Origin: Treponema sp.
GTDB lineage: Bacteria; Spirochaetota; Spirochaetia; Treponematales; Breznakiellaceae
Reading direction: 5' to 3'
DNA: 13,230 nucleotides
Assembly (NCBI GenBank): GCA_031264395.1
Contig: JAISEB010000066.1
Span: 1 to 13,230 of the forward strand
Made by a program: the position numbers and the translations under genes
The notes under the pieces: generated by a model
Seen by the model: only the letters and a program-made list of their open reading frames with translations
Database searches by the model: none
What the model was told of the DNA's origin: nothing
Shown here: in pieces, positions 1 through 7,383 of the stretch
How positions within the stretch are numbered: the first letter of the stretch is position 1
Layout of the letters: every line of letters starts with the position of its first letter

Positions 1-5
1 AAGCT

Positions 6-32
6 AAACTTGACCCGCAGAATTATTTAACC
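6..32. repeat. Left copy of a short dispersed repeat
   Basis: The sequence AAACTTGACCC, then four bases, AATTA and TTTAACC recurs near the right end of the window (13042-13074) in the same orientation. The first 11 bases are identical, the next block differs at 2 positions, and the right copy carries 6 extra bases before TTTAACC. At the right end the repeat lies at and just beyond the stop codon of an Rpn-type gene. This copy may therefore be the relic of another such element. No gene is visible beside it. Confidence 0.5.
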
Positions 33-40
33 ACAAGGAA

Positions 41-66
41 GACCGCTGCGCGGTCAATTTTTCTTC
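41..66 (+). terminator. Hairpin with T-rich tail, intrinsic-terminator-like
   Basis: GACCGC (41-46) and GCGGTC (50-55) form a perfect 6-bp stem around a TGC loop, followed on the plus strand by AATTTTTCTT. An outer AAGGAA / TTCCTT pairing (35-40 with 64-69) could extend it. The T tract lies on the plus side, so it best fits the end of a plus-strand gene left of the window. It could also serve the minus-strand operon ending at 157, but no T tract follows on that strand. The rest of 1-156 holds no convincing gene. Confidence 0.45.
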
Positions 67-156
67 CTTCTTTTACTTCTTCGACTTTTTCGACCTTGCG
101 GTAAATCTTCCTTAATACGGTAATCGTTTATCAGTGATTTTAGTATAATCAGCCCG

Positions 157-912
157 CTAGTCGTTAAGGCCCTTGACCCGTTCCATGCGTCCGCGGTAAA
201 AGGCCTGGCTGCCGCCGCGGGCGTCTATGGCTTTTTGCATGATCTCCCGCACCGCGTTTGCGTACTCGCGCACCGAATCCATGACGAGTTCCCCCGATTC
301 GGCGCGGCGTACATAACCGGAAGGGTATACCGCGTCAAGGATCACGAGTTTTTCCCTGGGAAAGACCCGGCCTGCCTGAGTAAACGGCTTTCCGCGTCCC
401 TCCGAAAAAACCGTCACCATGGGGATGACCGGAACGTCAAGTTCGGCGGAAAGGTAAAAAGCGCCGGGCCTGAATTCGCGTATGCGCTGGTTGTAAAGGT
501 AACATTCGCCTTCAGGATAAAAAAGCCAGTAACGTTTGTAACGGAACGCCTTCTCCGCGGTATCACAGAGTGTTTTCAGGCTGTTCCTGCCGCGCGGAAT
601 GGGCATGCCCCCAAGGAGCCGGGTAAGGGTTCCCAGAAATGGGAATTCTACCGTCGCCTCCAGCAGGGTCTGCCATACGCGGAAGGGCAATACGGCGCCC
701 GCCGTTTTTACCGGATCAAAAAAAGTCGTGTGGTTAACAACAAGTATGGCCTTTTTGTAACGGTAAAGCGACCTCCTGTTTTCGTACGATGTCGAATACT
801 GAAAGAGGTTGAAGAGATGCGCTATGGGCCAGATCACGTAGAAGGTCATCGCCGCCGCGGCGCGGAAGGGAAGCGACACATCTACAAGCGGCCGTCCGTG
901 TTTGTATGGCAC
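157..912 (-). CDS. PlsC-type lysophospholipid / glycolipid acyltransferase
   Basis: This 251-residue protein carries the acyltransferase block I motif NHTTFFD (His61 and Asp66, the HX4D catalytic pair). A block II-like GGMPIPRGR follows at about 101-109, and block III PEG at 133-135. Such enzymes transfer an acyl chain from acyl-ACP or acyl-CoA to a hydroxyl of a lysophospholipid or other lipid at the inner face of the cytoplasmic membrane. A hydrophobic stretch near residues 18-37 may anchor it. The start is GTG with GGAGG five bases upstream. It follows the glycosyltransferase by 13 nt and is the last gene of the minus-strand operon. Length fits the PlsC family (about 240-260). Beside a glycosyltransferase, the acceptor may be a glycolipid rather than lysophosphatidic acid; that is inference. 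The family call is firm, the substrate is not. Confidence 0.85.
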   Translation of the reverse strand: MPYKHGRPLVDVSLPFRAAAAMTFYVIWPIAHLFNLFQYSTSYENRRSLYRYKKAILVVNHTTFFDPVKTAGAVLPFRVWQTLLEATVEFPFLGTLTRLLGGMPIPRGRNSLKTLCDTAEKAFRYKRYWLFYPEGECYLYNQRIREFRPGAFYLSAELDVPVIPMVTVFSEGRGKPFTQAGRVFPREKLVILDAVYPSGYVRRAESGELVMDSVREYANAVREIMQKAIDARGGSQAFYRGRMERVKGLND

Positions 913-925
913 GTTTCCTCCGGCC

Positions 926-2074
926 TCAGCTTACCACCCGGTCTTTCCAGAGAAAGCCCCGGCCGGAGACGGTTCTGAACCATGACCACGCCGCCATATA
1001 CAGGAGGTTCAGATACATAAGGGGCCACAGGAACGCGTACCACCAGTTAAGCCGCTGTCCCAGGAACATGAAGATCCATGTCAGGGTGTAAAGGATGTTC
1101 ACAATGATTATCTGCAATGTCCAGGGGCTCCCCTTCGCTATGCAGAAGAAAAGCAGGAGAAAGGGAAAGAAGAGGAAAAAAAACACCGCGACGGCGGCAA
1201 GGAAAAGAACCAGCGTGTTTTTTCCCAGAAAATCAAAAACGTTTTTTCCTATTCCCTCTATCGCGGCCCGGTAGCCTGTGTACATGCGGCATTTGACATG
1301 CTCGGAGATATTGAGGAAACGGGTGCTGAAACCCTGCCGTTTCGCAAAACGGGCCATGTAAATATCTTCGCTTGTTTTTTGTTTGAAATGTTCACAGCCC
1401 CCTATTTCCTTGAACACCGTGGTCCTTATGGCGATAAACTGTCCTATGGCGGACGAGAACAGACTCGACTTTGTAAAACGGTTAAGGAAAAGCGGAATAA
1501 AAAAGGCGGTAAGCATGAACATGAGGGGAACGGTAAGAATCTCCCCAAAGGAAAGGAAGATCTGCCCTATGTACCCCGAGATCAGATCCGCCTTGAGTCC
1601 TTCCATGTTGGTCACCGCCCACGAGATGCTTGTGGGATTGTGAACGGTATCGGCGTCGGTAAAAAGAAGAATGCCGCCCTTTGCCTTTTGGGAAAGCTGA
1701 TGCAGGGCAAAGGGCTTGCCGTACCAGCCTTCGGGCAGGGACTCTCCCTTTATTACCAGCAGTTTTTTTTCGGCCTTTTCGATGCGCTTTAGAATTTCAT
1801 AGGTATGATCGGTTGAGTTGTCGTCAAGCGCCAGTATTTCGTAGTTCCGGTAATGCTGGTTCCGCAGCGAGTTAATGCAGCGCTCTATGTTTTTTTCCTC
1901 GTTCCGCGCGGGCACGAGAACCGAAACCATCGGCCCGTCAAGGAGTTCGGGCCCCATGGTAAAGCGCCACATCTCATAGTGGTTCGCCAGGGACAGGAGG
2001 AAAAAATAGGAAGTAACAACGACAAGGCCCGGATAATAAAACCGGCTCAGCAATTCGGCTAGAGTATTCAGCAA
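926..2074 (-). CDS. Membrane glycosyltransferase, family GT2
   Basis: A 382-residue GT-A fold glycosyltransferase. Visible motifs are the nucleotide-sugar entry motif PARNEE (55-60), DDNSTD (84-89), a metal-binding DAD (140-142) and a downstream TSED acid motif near residue 235, where the catalytic base is expected. GWYGKPFA at 116-123 resembles GT2 enzymes that glycosylate hydrophobic acceptors (the hopanoid-associated HpnB and carotenoid CrtQ group). There is one N-terminal membrane segment (about 17-31), hydrophobic segments near 170-195, and a cluster of two to three after residue 285, so the active site faces the cytoplasm at the membrane. The start is TTG with AAAGGAG nine bases upstream, and that site overlaps the TAA of the preceding gene, suggesting translational coupling. 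A lipid acceptor is supported by the acyltransferase next door, but donor and acceptor cannot be read from sequence. Confidence 0.85.
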   Translation of the reverse strand: MLNTLAELLSRFYYPGLVVVTSYFFLLSLANHYEMWRFTMGPELLDGPMVSVLVPARNEEKNIERCINSLRNQHYRNYEILALDDNSTDHTYEILKRIEKAEKKLLVIKGESLPEGWYGKPFALHQLSQKAKGGILLFTDADTVHNPTSISWAVTNMEGLKADLISGYIGQIFLSFGEILTVPLMFMLTAFFIPLFLNRFTKSSLFSSAIGQFIAIRTTVFKEIGGCEHFKQKTSEDIYMARFAKRQGFSTRFLNISEHVKCRMYTGYRAAIEGIGKNVFDFLGKNTLVLFLAAVAVFFFLFFPFLLLFFCIAKGSPWTLQIIIVNILYTLTWIFMFLGQRLNWWYAFLWPLMYLNLLYMAAWSWFRTVSGRGFLWKDRVVS

Positions 2075-2088
2075 GACTGTCCGCTCCT

Positions 2089-2823
2089 TTACAGATTTTC
2101 ACAGAGGCCCTGGACATACTTGTTGGTCGGATACATTTCCAGGGATTTAAGCAGCCAGGTTTTCGCGTCGGCGTTTTTTTTCTGCTGCAGGTATCCGTAA
2201 CCGATGGATGAATAAACATTGAAGAGATCGTCCGGAGGCATCAGCGCCTCAAACCGGGTAAGGATGTCCTGCATCATCTGTATTCCCTTCCGTATGTTGT
2301 TAAAGGGGGAAGGGGCGTAGACCCACCGGGCCGCGATCATGAAGAGGGCCGCCGTGTTGCCCGTGTTTTTTTCAAGCGCCTTTTTCGCGTATTTTTCGAC
2401 GTTAAGCCCGTTTGTCATGGCGTACATGGTTGAGCGGACGGCGCATGCCTGGGAAAGGTTTTCCGCCAGCATCTGCCAGCCTTCGGCCGAGTCCTTTATT
2501 TTAAGGGCCGCCTCCGCGCGGGCCATCCCCGCGTCGTAACGCGACACCGCCTCGTCCTTCCGTTCCTCGTAGTGGTAGGCCCGGCCCATCATGTACTCCA
2601 CGCGGGAAAGCATGACCAGCCGTTCCGCGCCCGAAAGCTTTTCCGCCTCCGCCTTTACCTCACGGTACAGAACGGCCACCTCGTCGGCGTTCAGGTTCTG
2701 CTCGTATATCGCGTCACGGAGCGGCAGGAACCAGCTGGGCAGGGACTCCTCGGCCCCGGCCGGAAGGGCATACAGGAAGAACCCCGCGCATACAAAGATC
2801 ATGCATACTGTTTTTTGCCTCAT
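2089..2823 (-). CDS. Exported TPR-like protein of unknown function
   Basis: I do not recognise a named family. The 244-residue product begins with a typical Sec signal peptide (MRQKTVC then a hydrophobic core, cleavage likely after PAGA near residue 24). No lipobox cysteine is present, so it should be periplasmic or surface-exposed. The mature part is all-helical in appearance. Helix pairs with TPR-like Ala/Gly/Tyr spacing lie near residues 65-115 and most clearly at about 195-240 (YSSIGYGYLQQKKNADAK). Such proteins usually scaffold protein-protein contacts. The ATG has AGGAG five bases upstream. It is first in the operon with the glycosyltransferase and acyltransferase, with a 14-nt gap whose ribosome binding site overlaps its stop. 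A role in handling or trafficking the envelope lipid made by those enzymes is possible but unproven. Confidence 0.75.
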   Translation of the reverse strand: MRQKTVCMIFVCAGFFLYALPAGAEESLPSWFLPLRDAIYEQNLNADEVAVLYREVKAEAEKLSGAERLVMLSRVEYMMGRAYHYEERKDEAVSRYDAGMARAEAALKIKDSAEGWQMLAENLSQACAVRSTMYAMTNGLNVEKYAKKALEKNTGNTAALFMIAARWVYAPSPFNNIRKGIQMMQDILTRFEALMPPDDLFNVYSSIGYGYLQQKKNADAKTWLLKSLEMYPTNKYVQGLCENL

Positions 2824-2835
2824 TTGTTCTCCTAA

Positions 2836-2864
2836 ACTATAGCGGCAAATTGCGAAACATTCAA
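2836..2864 (-). promoter_or_regulatory. Candidate promoter of the minus-strand envelope operon
   Basis: Read on the minus strand, TTGAAT (2864-2859) and TATAGT (2841-2836) are separated by exactly 17 bases, matching 4/6 and 5/6 of the sigma70 hexamers. The predicted start point near 2829 falls on the ribosome binding site and leaves a leader of only about 6 nt. Either this is not the main promoter or a promoter further upstream in the AT-rich stretch 2880-2960 drives the operon. Confidence 0.35.
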
Positions 2865-2923
2865 GACGCCGCGTTGAAAATAGATGATATCATACAAACA
2901 AAACAAATGATAGATATAAAACC

Positions 2924-2970
2924 GAAAAAGTCTAAAAAATAGACTAAATTTATGAAAATGTCTAAACAAT
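2924..2970 (+). promoter_or_regulatory. 17-bp direct repeat at 30-bp interval, candidate AraC-type regulator site
   Basis: GAAAAAGTCTAAAAAAT (2924-2940) and GAAAATGTCTAAACAAT (2954-2970) match at 15 of 17 positions and start exactly 30 bp apart, close to three helical turns. An inverted arm TAGACT (2940-2945) between them also makes a 6-bp palindrome with AGTCTA (2929-2934). The pair ends 41 bp upstream of the -35 element of the plus-strand promoter, a usual place for an AraC-family activator. The response regulator encoded at 5556-7220 is the obvious candidate ligand. A 10-bp palindrome ATGATATCAT lies at 2884-2893. Confidence 0.55.
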
Positions 2971-3011
2971 ATGCCGCCCATACCCGTTTTACCCTATTTT
3001 ACTCCAAAATA

Positions 3012-3041
3012 TTGACATGTTTTCTTCAATATTAATATACT
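3012..3041 (+). promoter_or_regulatory. Sigma70-type promoter of the sensory triad
   Basis: A perfect -35 hexamer TTGACA (3012-3017) and a -10 hexamer TATACT (3036-3041, 5/6) are separated by 18 bp in an AT-rich stretch. Transcription would begin near 3048, giving a leader of about 33 nt that contains the GGAGG ribosome binding site at 3067-3071. Confidence 0.6.
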
Positions 3042-3080
3042 GATATTTCCTATCATCTCCTCATGCGGAGGAATCAAGAA

Positions 3081-4088
3081 ATGAAACATACAAAGTTCCC
3101 TCTCATTCGGTTATGGGCGGTTGTTCTTTTGGGCATTTTGCCGGTAACGGCCTGCCGGAAAGCTCCTGAGGGGGAAGAGGCGGAACCGTCAAAAAGCAAC
3201 GGCATTATCCTGGGATTTTCACAGATCGGGGCCGAAAGCGCCTGGAGAAAATGCAATTCCCGCTCCATTCAGGACGCCGCCGCCGCCGCGGGGATACAAC
3301 TCCTCTTTTCCAACGCCGAACAAAAACAGGAAAACCAGATTAAGGCAATCCGGTCCTTCATCGCTTACCAGGTAGACGTGATCGCCTTTGTCCCCATAGT
3401 ATCCGACGGCTGGGATAATGTATTACAGGAAGCGAAGGACGCGAGGATTCCCGTTCTGGTGACGGACAGGAAGATCAACATTCAGGACGAAAGCCTCTAC
3501 GCCGGTTTTATCGGAACCGACAGCAACCAGGAGGGCCGGGACGCGGCGCGGTTCCTGCTCGAAAAATTCAAGGACAGGATGGCTTCCGGAAACAGGCCAA
3601 TCCGCATTGTTGAATTAAGCGGTACCGTCGGTTCTTCCCCCGCCGCGAGACGGGCACAGGGGTTCAGGGAAATTATCGATCAGTATCCCCAGTTTCAAAT
3701 AATCTACAGCGCGTCAGGCGACTTTCTGCGATCCAAAGGCTATGAATTAATGCAGTCTATCCTTAAATCCCATTCAGATATTGACGTAATCTTTTCCCAT
3801 AACGACGGAATGACACTGGGGATACTGGACGCCATGAAAGAGAGAAACATCAAAGCCGGTACGGATATTGTCATTGTAACGATAGACGCGGAACAGGCGG
3901 CTATTGACGCCCTGCGCCGGGGAGAAGTCAACTGCGTCATTGAATGTAATCCCAAAACCGGACCGGACATCATGAATCTTGCCAGACAGCTTGCCAGGGG
4001 AGAGCCCATTTCCCGGCTTATCCATGTGGAGGAGGCGGTTTTTTCCGAAGGGGACGATCTTTCATCCCTGGAACCCCGGGGATATTAG
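3081..4088 (+). CDS. YtfQ-like sugar-binding lipoprotein, probable sensory subunit
   Basis: A 335-residue type I periplasmic binding protein of the galactofuranose-binding YtfQ group. The signal peptide ends in a lipobox (VTAC), with Cys25 as the lipidation site. Family motifs seen are GFSQIGAESAWR (45-56), QKQENQIKAIRSF, TDRKIN, GTVGSS and the ligand-site Asp in VTIDAE. The start at ATG 3081 has GGAGG nine bases upstream. The in-frame ATG at 3063 lies before that site and is rejected. The kinase gene follows after 2 nt, and no transporter gene is directly attached. It most likely docks its sugar-bound form onto the kinase's extracytoplasmic domain, as XylFII does with LytS in Clostridium (known precedent; inferred here). 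One oddity is HNDGM at 240-244, where YtfQ and the second binding protein of this locus have NDDM. A transport role shared with the downstream importer cannot be excluded. Confidence 0.85.
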   Translation: MKHTKFPLIRLWAVVLLGILPVTACRKAPEGEEAEPSKSNGIILGFSQIGAESAWRKCNSRSIQDAAAAAGIQLLFSNAEQKQENQIKAIRSFIAYQVDVIAFVPIVSDGWDNVLQEAKDARIPVLVTDRKINIQDESLYAGFIGTDSNQEGRDAARFLLEKFKDRMASGNRPIRIVELSGTVGSSPAARRAQGFREIIDQYPQFQIIYSASGDFLRSKGYELMQSILKSHSDIDVIFSHNDGMTLGILDAMKERNIKAGTDIVIVTIDAEQAAIDALRRGEVNCVIECNPKTGPDIMNLARQLARGEPISRLIHVEEAVFSEGDDLSSLEPRGY

Positions 4089-4090
4089 GC

Positions 4091-5563
4091 ATGGCATGGT
4101 ATCACAGGGCGCTTAAGCGGCTTGGACTGTTTTTCTTCAGTTCCAGTATTAAAAAAACCATCAAAACTTCCCATATTGTTATCGTCGGTTTGATGCTTGT
4201 CCCCCTTCTGGCAAGCGTTGGCATATCCTTGTACAATACCATCAGCTATGACCGGCTTATATCCAATGTGGATAAAACAAACCGCCTGAACCAGATCGTA
4301 AAGAGCCAGATATCCAATGAGTTATGGGATATTGTGGCGGGAAACAAGTCCTTCGCGGAGGGGCTTCAATACCGGATCATAGATACCATTAACTATCAGA
4401 TAATTGATATCATGACCACCACCGCCCAGACGGAAAACAGGCAGCTTTTGGAAGTTGCCGAAAGGGCCATGAATACCCTGACCCGTTATGTAGACCGTCT
4501 GGGAACCCAGATGGAAAGCGGGTATCCCGTAATCGAGAACGAACGGATTCTGGACGAGATCCGGGGGGTCTCTCTTCTGGTTTCGGAGATACTGCAGGAT
4601 TATATTGTCCTTGAAATTGAATCCACCGCGATGGCCAACGAAAGCATCAAACAGCGGGCTTTTATTATCGGGGTAACGGAAAGCATCATCATCATCTTCG
4701 TTACCGTTTTCTCCCTCTTTGTTCAGATGTCGGCGGCCTCAAACATCGATAAATCCATAGGGGCGCTGGTCTTTCTTTCCAGCCGTATAGCCGAAGGGGA
4801 TCTCAACGCCAGAGCGGAGGCCCTCCATGTCGAGGAATTCAAGGCCCTTACGGAAAATCTCAATATCATGGCGGGAAAAATCAAAACTCTTGTAGAAGAA
4901 AATATCCGGGAACAGCAGAACCTGCAGAAGTCCGAGATGCGGGCCCTTCAGGCTCAAATAACGCCCCACTTTTTATACAACACACTGGATTCCATCATTT
5001 GGCTGGCGGAGGGGAATCAGTACGATCAGGTTATCTCCATAACCCGGGCGTTTTCAAATTTTTTCAGGATCTCCCTTAACCGGGGAAACGAATGGGTCAG
5101 CGTATACGATGAATTTAAACATATAGAAAACTACCTTACCATACAAAAAATACGGTACCGGGATATTCTGGATTATTCCATCGTCTATAAGGACGCCATG
5201 GAAAGCAAGACAATCCTCAAACTCCTGCTCCAGCCTCTGGTGGAAAATGCCCTGTACCACGGGATCAAATACAGGCGGAGCAAAGGAATCATCAAGGTCA
5301 GGGGGTGGGAGGATGAATCCTGTCTGTACTTTAGCGTTGAAGATAACGGCATCGGCATGACCGGAGAACTGCTGGACAAAGTAAGAAAACAAATGAAAGA
5401 GCATCCCAATCCCGAAGCGTTAAATACCGGCTACGGCCTTTACAATGTCAGCAAAAGGCTTGAATTGTACTATAACCGGCAGGATCTGCTGGATATACAA
5501 AGCACGTATCAGGAAGGAACCCTGGTTGTTTTGAAAATTCCCGGGACGGAACAAAATGTATAA
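4091..5563 (+). CDS. YesM-type sensor histidine kinase
   Basis: A 490-residue membrane kinase. TM1 (about 29-48), an extracytoplasmic domain of about 140 residues that looks helical, TM2 (about 191-213), a HAMP-like linker (to about 270) and a coiled segment lead to the His_kinase domain. Its phosphoacceptor is His293 in QITPHFLYN. The HATPase domain shows the N box LVENALYHG (Asn386), the G1 box DNGIGM (418-423) and a GYGLYNV G2 box (447-453), so it appears catalytically intact. The ATG lies 2 nt after the binding-protein stop with only a modest GGGGA upstream, implying translational coupling. The gene overlaps the regulator by 8 nt. The sensor domain has no recognisable ligand pocket, which fits sensing through the neighbouring binding protein. 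The sugar sensed is unknown. Confidence 0.92.
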   Translation: MAWYHRALKRLGLFFFSSSIKKTIKTSHIVIVGLMLVPLLASVGISLYNTISYDRLISNVDKTNRLNQIVKSQISNELWDIVAGNKSFAEGLQYRIIDTINYQIIDIMTTTAQTENRQLLEVAERAMNTLTRYVDRLGTQMESGYPVIENERILDEIRGVSLLVSEILQDYIVLEIESTAMANESIKQRAFIIGVTESIIIIFVTVFSLFVQMSAASNIDKSIGALVFLSSRIAEGDLNARAEALHVEEFKALTENLNIMAGKIKTLVEENIREQQNLQKSEMRALQAQITPHFLYNTLDSIIWLAEGNQYDQVISITRAFSNFFRISLNRGNEWVSVYDEFKHIENYLTIQKIRYRDILDYSIVYKDAMESKTILKLLLQPLVENALYHGIKYRRSKGIIKVRGWEDESCLYFSVEDNGIGMTGELLDKVRKQMKEHPNPEALNTGYGLYNVSKRLELYYNRQDLLDIQSTYQEGTLVVLKIPGTEQNV

Positions 5564-7220
5564 GGTTTTTCTGGTAGAGGACGAGATCGTCGTCCGGGAA
5601 GGAATCAGGAACAGCATCCCCTGGGCTAAAACTCCCTATACCCTGACCGGAGAAGCTCCGGACGGAGAAATGGCCCTTTCCATCATTAAAGATATTAAAC
5701 CGGATATTCTTATTACCGATATCCGGATGCCCTTTATGGACGGGCTTACCCTTTCCCGTATTGTCAAGAAAACCCTTCCCTGGATCAAGATAATTATTCT
5801 TTCCGGCCATGACGAATTTAAATACGCCAGGGAAGCGATTTCCATAGGCGTGGAGGAATATCTGCTTAAACCGGTATCATCCTCGGACATGCTTGAAACC
5901 CTGGACAAGATTGCCAAAAGAATAGACGCGGAAAAGGAAGAACTCCTCAATATTGAATATCTCAAGCGGCAGGCGCAGTCCCATTCGGATATCCTGCGGG
6001 AACGGTGGTTCTTCGATTTTGTGAGCAGGGACGTTCCTATAGAGGATGTTATCGAGAAAGCCCGGGAACTGGGAATGGATCTTATCGCCCGCGCCTATAT
6101 TGTGGCGGTTATCAATGTGTCGCTGCCGCAAAACAAAAGCCCCCAGTTTCTGCCGGTAAAAAAAATTATCAAGACCATCATAGAAAAATATACGAACGTT
6201 ATCCTTTTTGAGGGTGGCGGTGAAGAAAAGTACATTCTGCTTATAAAGAGCCTTCCTCTTCAAAGGGAATCCCCGGGAAATGCGGACCCGGAACCCGGGG
6301 ACCTCCCGAAATCAGGCGATCCTAATGAATATATTGAAGAGTCGGTGTATTCTATCGCCCAGGCAATCAAGTATGAGGTTGAACGGAATACGGCGTGTAA
6401 AATCGCCGTAGGCATAGGACCTTCGGCAGAGCGGCTGGGGGAAATCAACAAGTCCTATTTCCGGGCGGAGCAGATTGTAAATTACCAGAGAGGGCTCGGC
6501 CTCTCGCAAATATCCGACGGTACCGGCCTGCCCGTCGAAAAACAGGCCTTCGATCAGCCCTCCGTTTTGAATATTGACGGCGATATGCTTTGGGCAAAAT
6601 TCAGGTACGCCTCGAGGAAGGACATTGATTCCATTATCCAGGAATATACAAAACTCCTGGGGAATGTTCCCGGCGAAAGCGAAATGCTTGAATACTATAT
6701 CTTTGGGGAAGCGCTGATAGCGGCCTCGAAAATCATTGAAGAATTGCACGGGGACATGGCGGAAATCATTCCCTTCAGCCTTGATCAGCATGAAATAAAA
6801 AAAATTATCAATTCCAGGGAGGTGTTTTATGAAAAACTCAAAGCCCTCTTTATCGCGGTCGTAGAATTCAGGGATTCCCGGATAGCGGGCAGATACCAGT
6901 CGGTGGTCTTGAAGGCAAAAGAATATATAGACCGTCATTACGCGAGTCAGGACATTTCGCTGCATACGGTGGCTTCCTATGTAGGAATCAGCCCGAACCA
7001 CCTTAGTACGGTCTTTTCCCAGGAAAGGGGAGAAAATTTTATTGAATACCTTACCCGGGTCCGTATCGAAAAGGCAAAACAGCTCCTTGAAAATACCGCC
7101 ATGAAGAACGCGGATATTGCCTATGAAGCGGGATTCGGCGATCCCCATTATTTCAGTTTTATTTTCAAGAAAAATACCGGATTATCCCCCCGGGAATACC
7201 GGATTGCCAAAAAAGTATAA
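5556..7220 (+). CDS. YesN-type response regulator with AraC DNA-binding domain
   Basis: A 554-residue transcription factor. The receiver domain (1-about 120) has acidic residues Glu8, Asp9 and Glu10, phosphoacceptor Asp55 (LITDIRMP), Ser83 and the conserved Lys105 followed by Pro106. A long middle region (about 140-440) is typical of YesN proteins and has no assigned function. The C-terminal AraC double helix-turn-helix spans about 450-554, with the second-motif signature DIAYEAGFGDPHYFSFIFKK. The ATG overlaps the kinase stop by 8 nt (ATGTATAA), with GGGACGGA upstream. It is the obvious partner of that kinase. It probably activates sugar-uptake genes when phosphorylated; targets are inferred to be this locus, including the repeats at 2924-2970. 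Confidence 0.93.
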   Translation: MYKVFLVEDEIVVREGIRNSIPWAKTPYTLTGEAPDGEMALSIIKDIKPDILITDIRMPFMDGLTLSRIVKKTLPWIKIIILSGHDEFKYAREAISIGVEEYLLKPVSSSDMLETLDKIAKRIDAEKEELLNIEYLKRQAQSHSDILRERWFFDFVSRDVPIEDVIEKARELGMDLIARAYIVAVINVSLPQNKSPQFLPVKKIIKTIIEKYTNVILFEGGGEEKYILLIKSLPLQRESPGNADPEPGDLPKSGDPNEYIEESVYSIAQAIKYEVERNTACKIAVGIGPSAERLGEINKSYFRAEQIVNYQRGLGLSQISDGTGLPVEKQAFDQPSVLNIDGDMLWAKFRYASRKDIDSIIQEYTKLLGNVPGESEMLEYYIFGEALIAASKIIEELHGDMAEIIPFSLDQHEIKKIINSREVFYEKLKALFIAVVEFRDSRIAGRYQSVVLKAKEYIDRHYASQDISLHTVASYVGISPNHLSTVFSQERGENFIEYLTRVRIEKAKQLLENTAMKNADIAYEAGFGDPHYFSFIFKKNTGLSPREYRIAKKV

Positions 7221-7383
7221 GAATTTCAACGTTTTTCCGTAAAATAATATACCATGGCGTTTCACCGGGGCGGGAAGCCTGATTCCGCAGGAAAAAGACA
7301 AAACAATGTCCATAAAAATAATCATGTACAGTTTTCAGCCTGCCGGGATAAAATGGGATATTCTAACTCAGTATGGAGGAACT
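7221..7383 (+). other. Intergenic region before the importer genes
   Basis: No gene is supported here. A small stem, GCGGGAA (7270-7276) with TTCCGC (7283-7288) and one bulged G, has no T tract. Weak promoter-like pairs exist, for example TTCAAC (7225-7230) and TATACC (7248-7253) with 17-bp spacing. A stretch ATGTCC..AAAAAT near 7305-7319 loosely recalls the repeat half-site at 2954-2970. A separate promoter for the importer is plausible but not shown. GGAGG at 7375-7379 is the ribosome binding site of the next gene. Confidence 0.35.

Noticed and set aside
144..149. TATAAT on the plus strand
   Set aside because: No matching -35 at proper distance, and downstream plus-strand sequence is antisense to the acyltransferase.
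235..978. Long plus-strand open frame (247 codons)
   Set aside because: It is antisense to the acyltransferase, which has catalytic motifs and a ribosome binding site; the shadow has no recognisable domain.
3063..3080. Earlier ATG start for the sensory lipoprotein
   Set aside because: GGAGG lies after this ATG and serves the ATG at 3081, which gives a standard lipoprotein signal peptide.
6312..7148. Minus-strand open frame of 278 codons
   Set aside because: It lies wholly inside the response regulator and has no family features.
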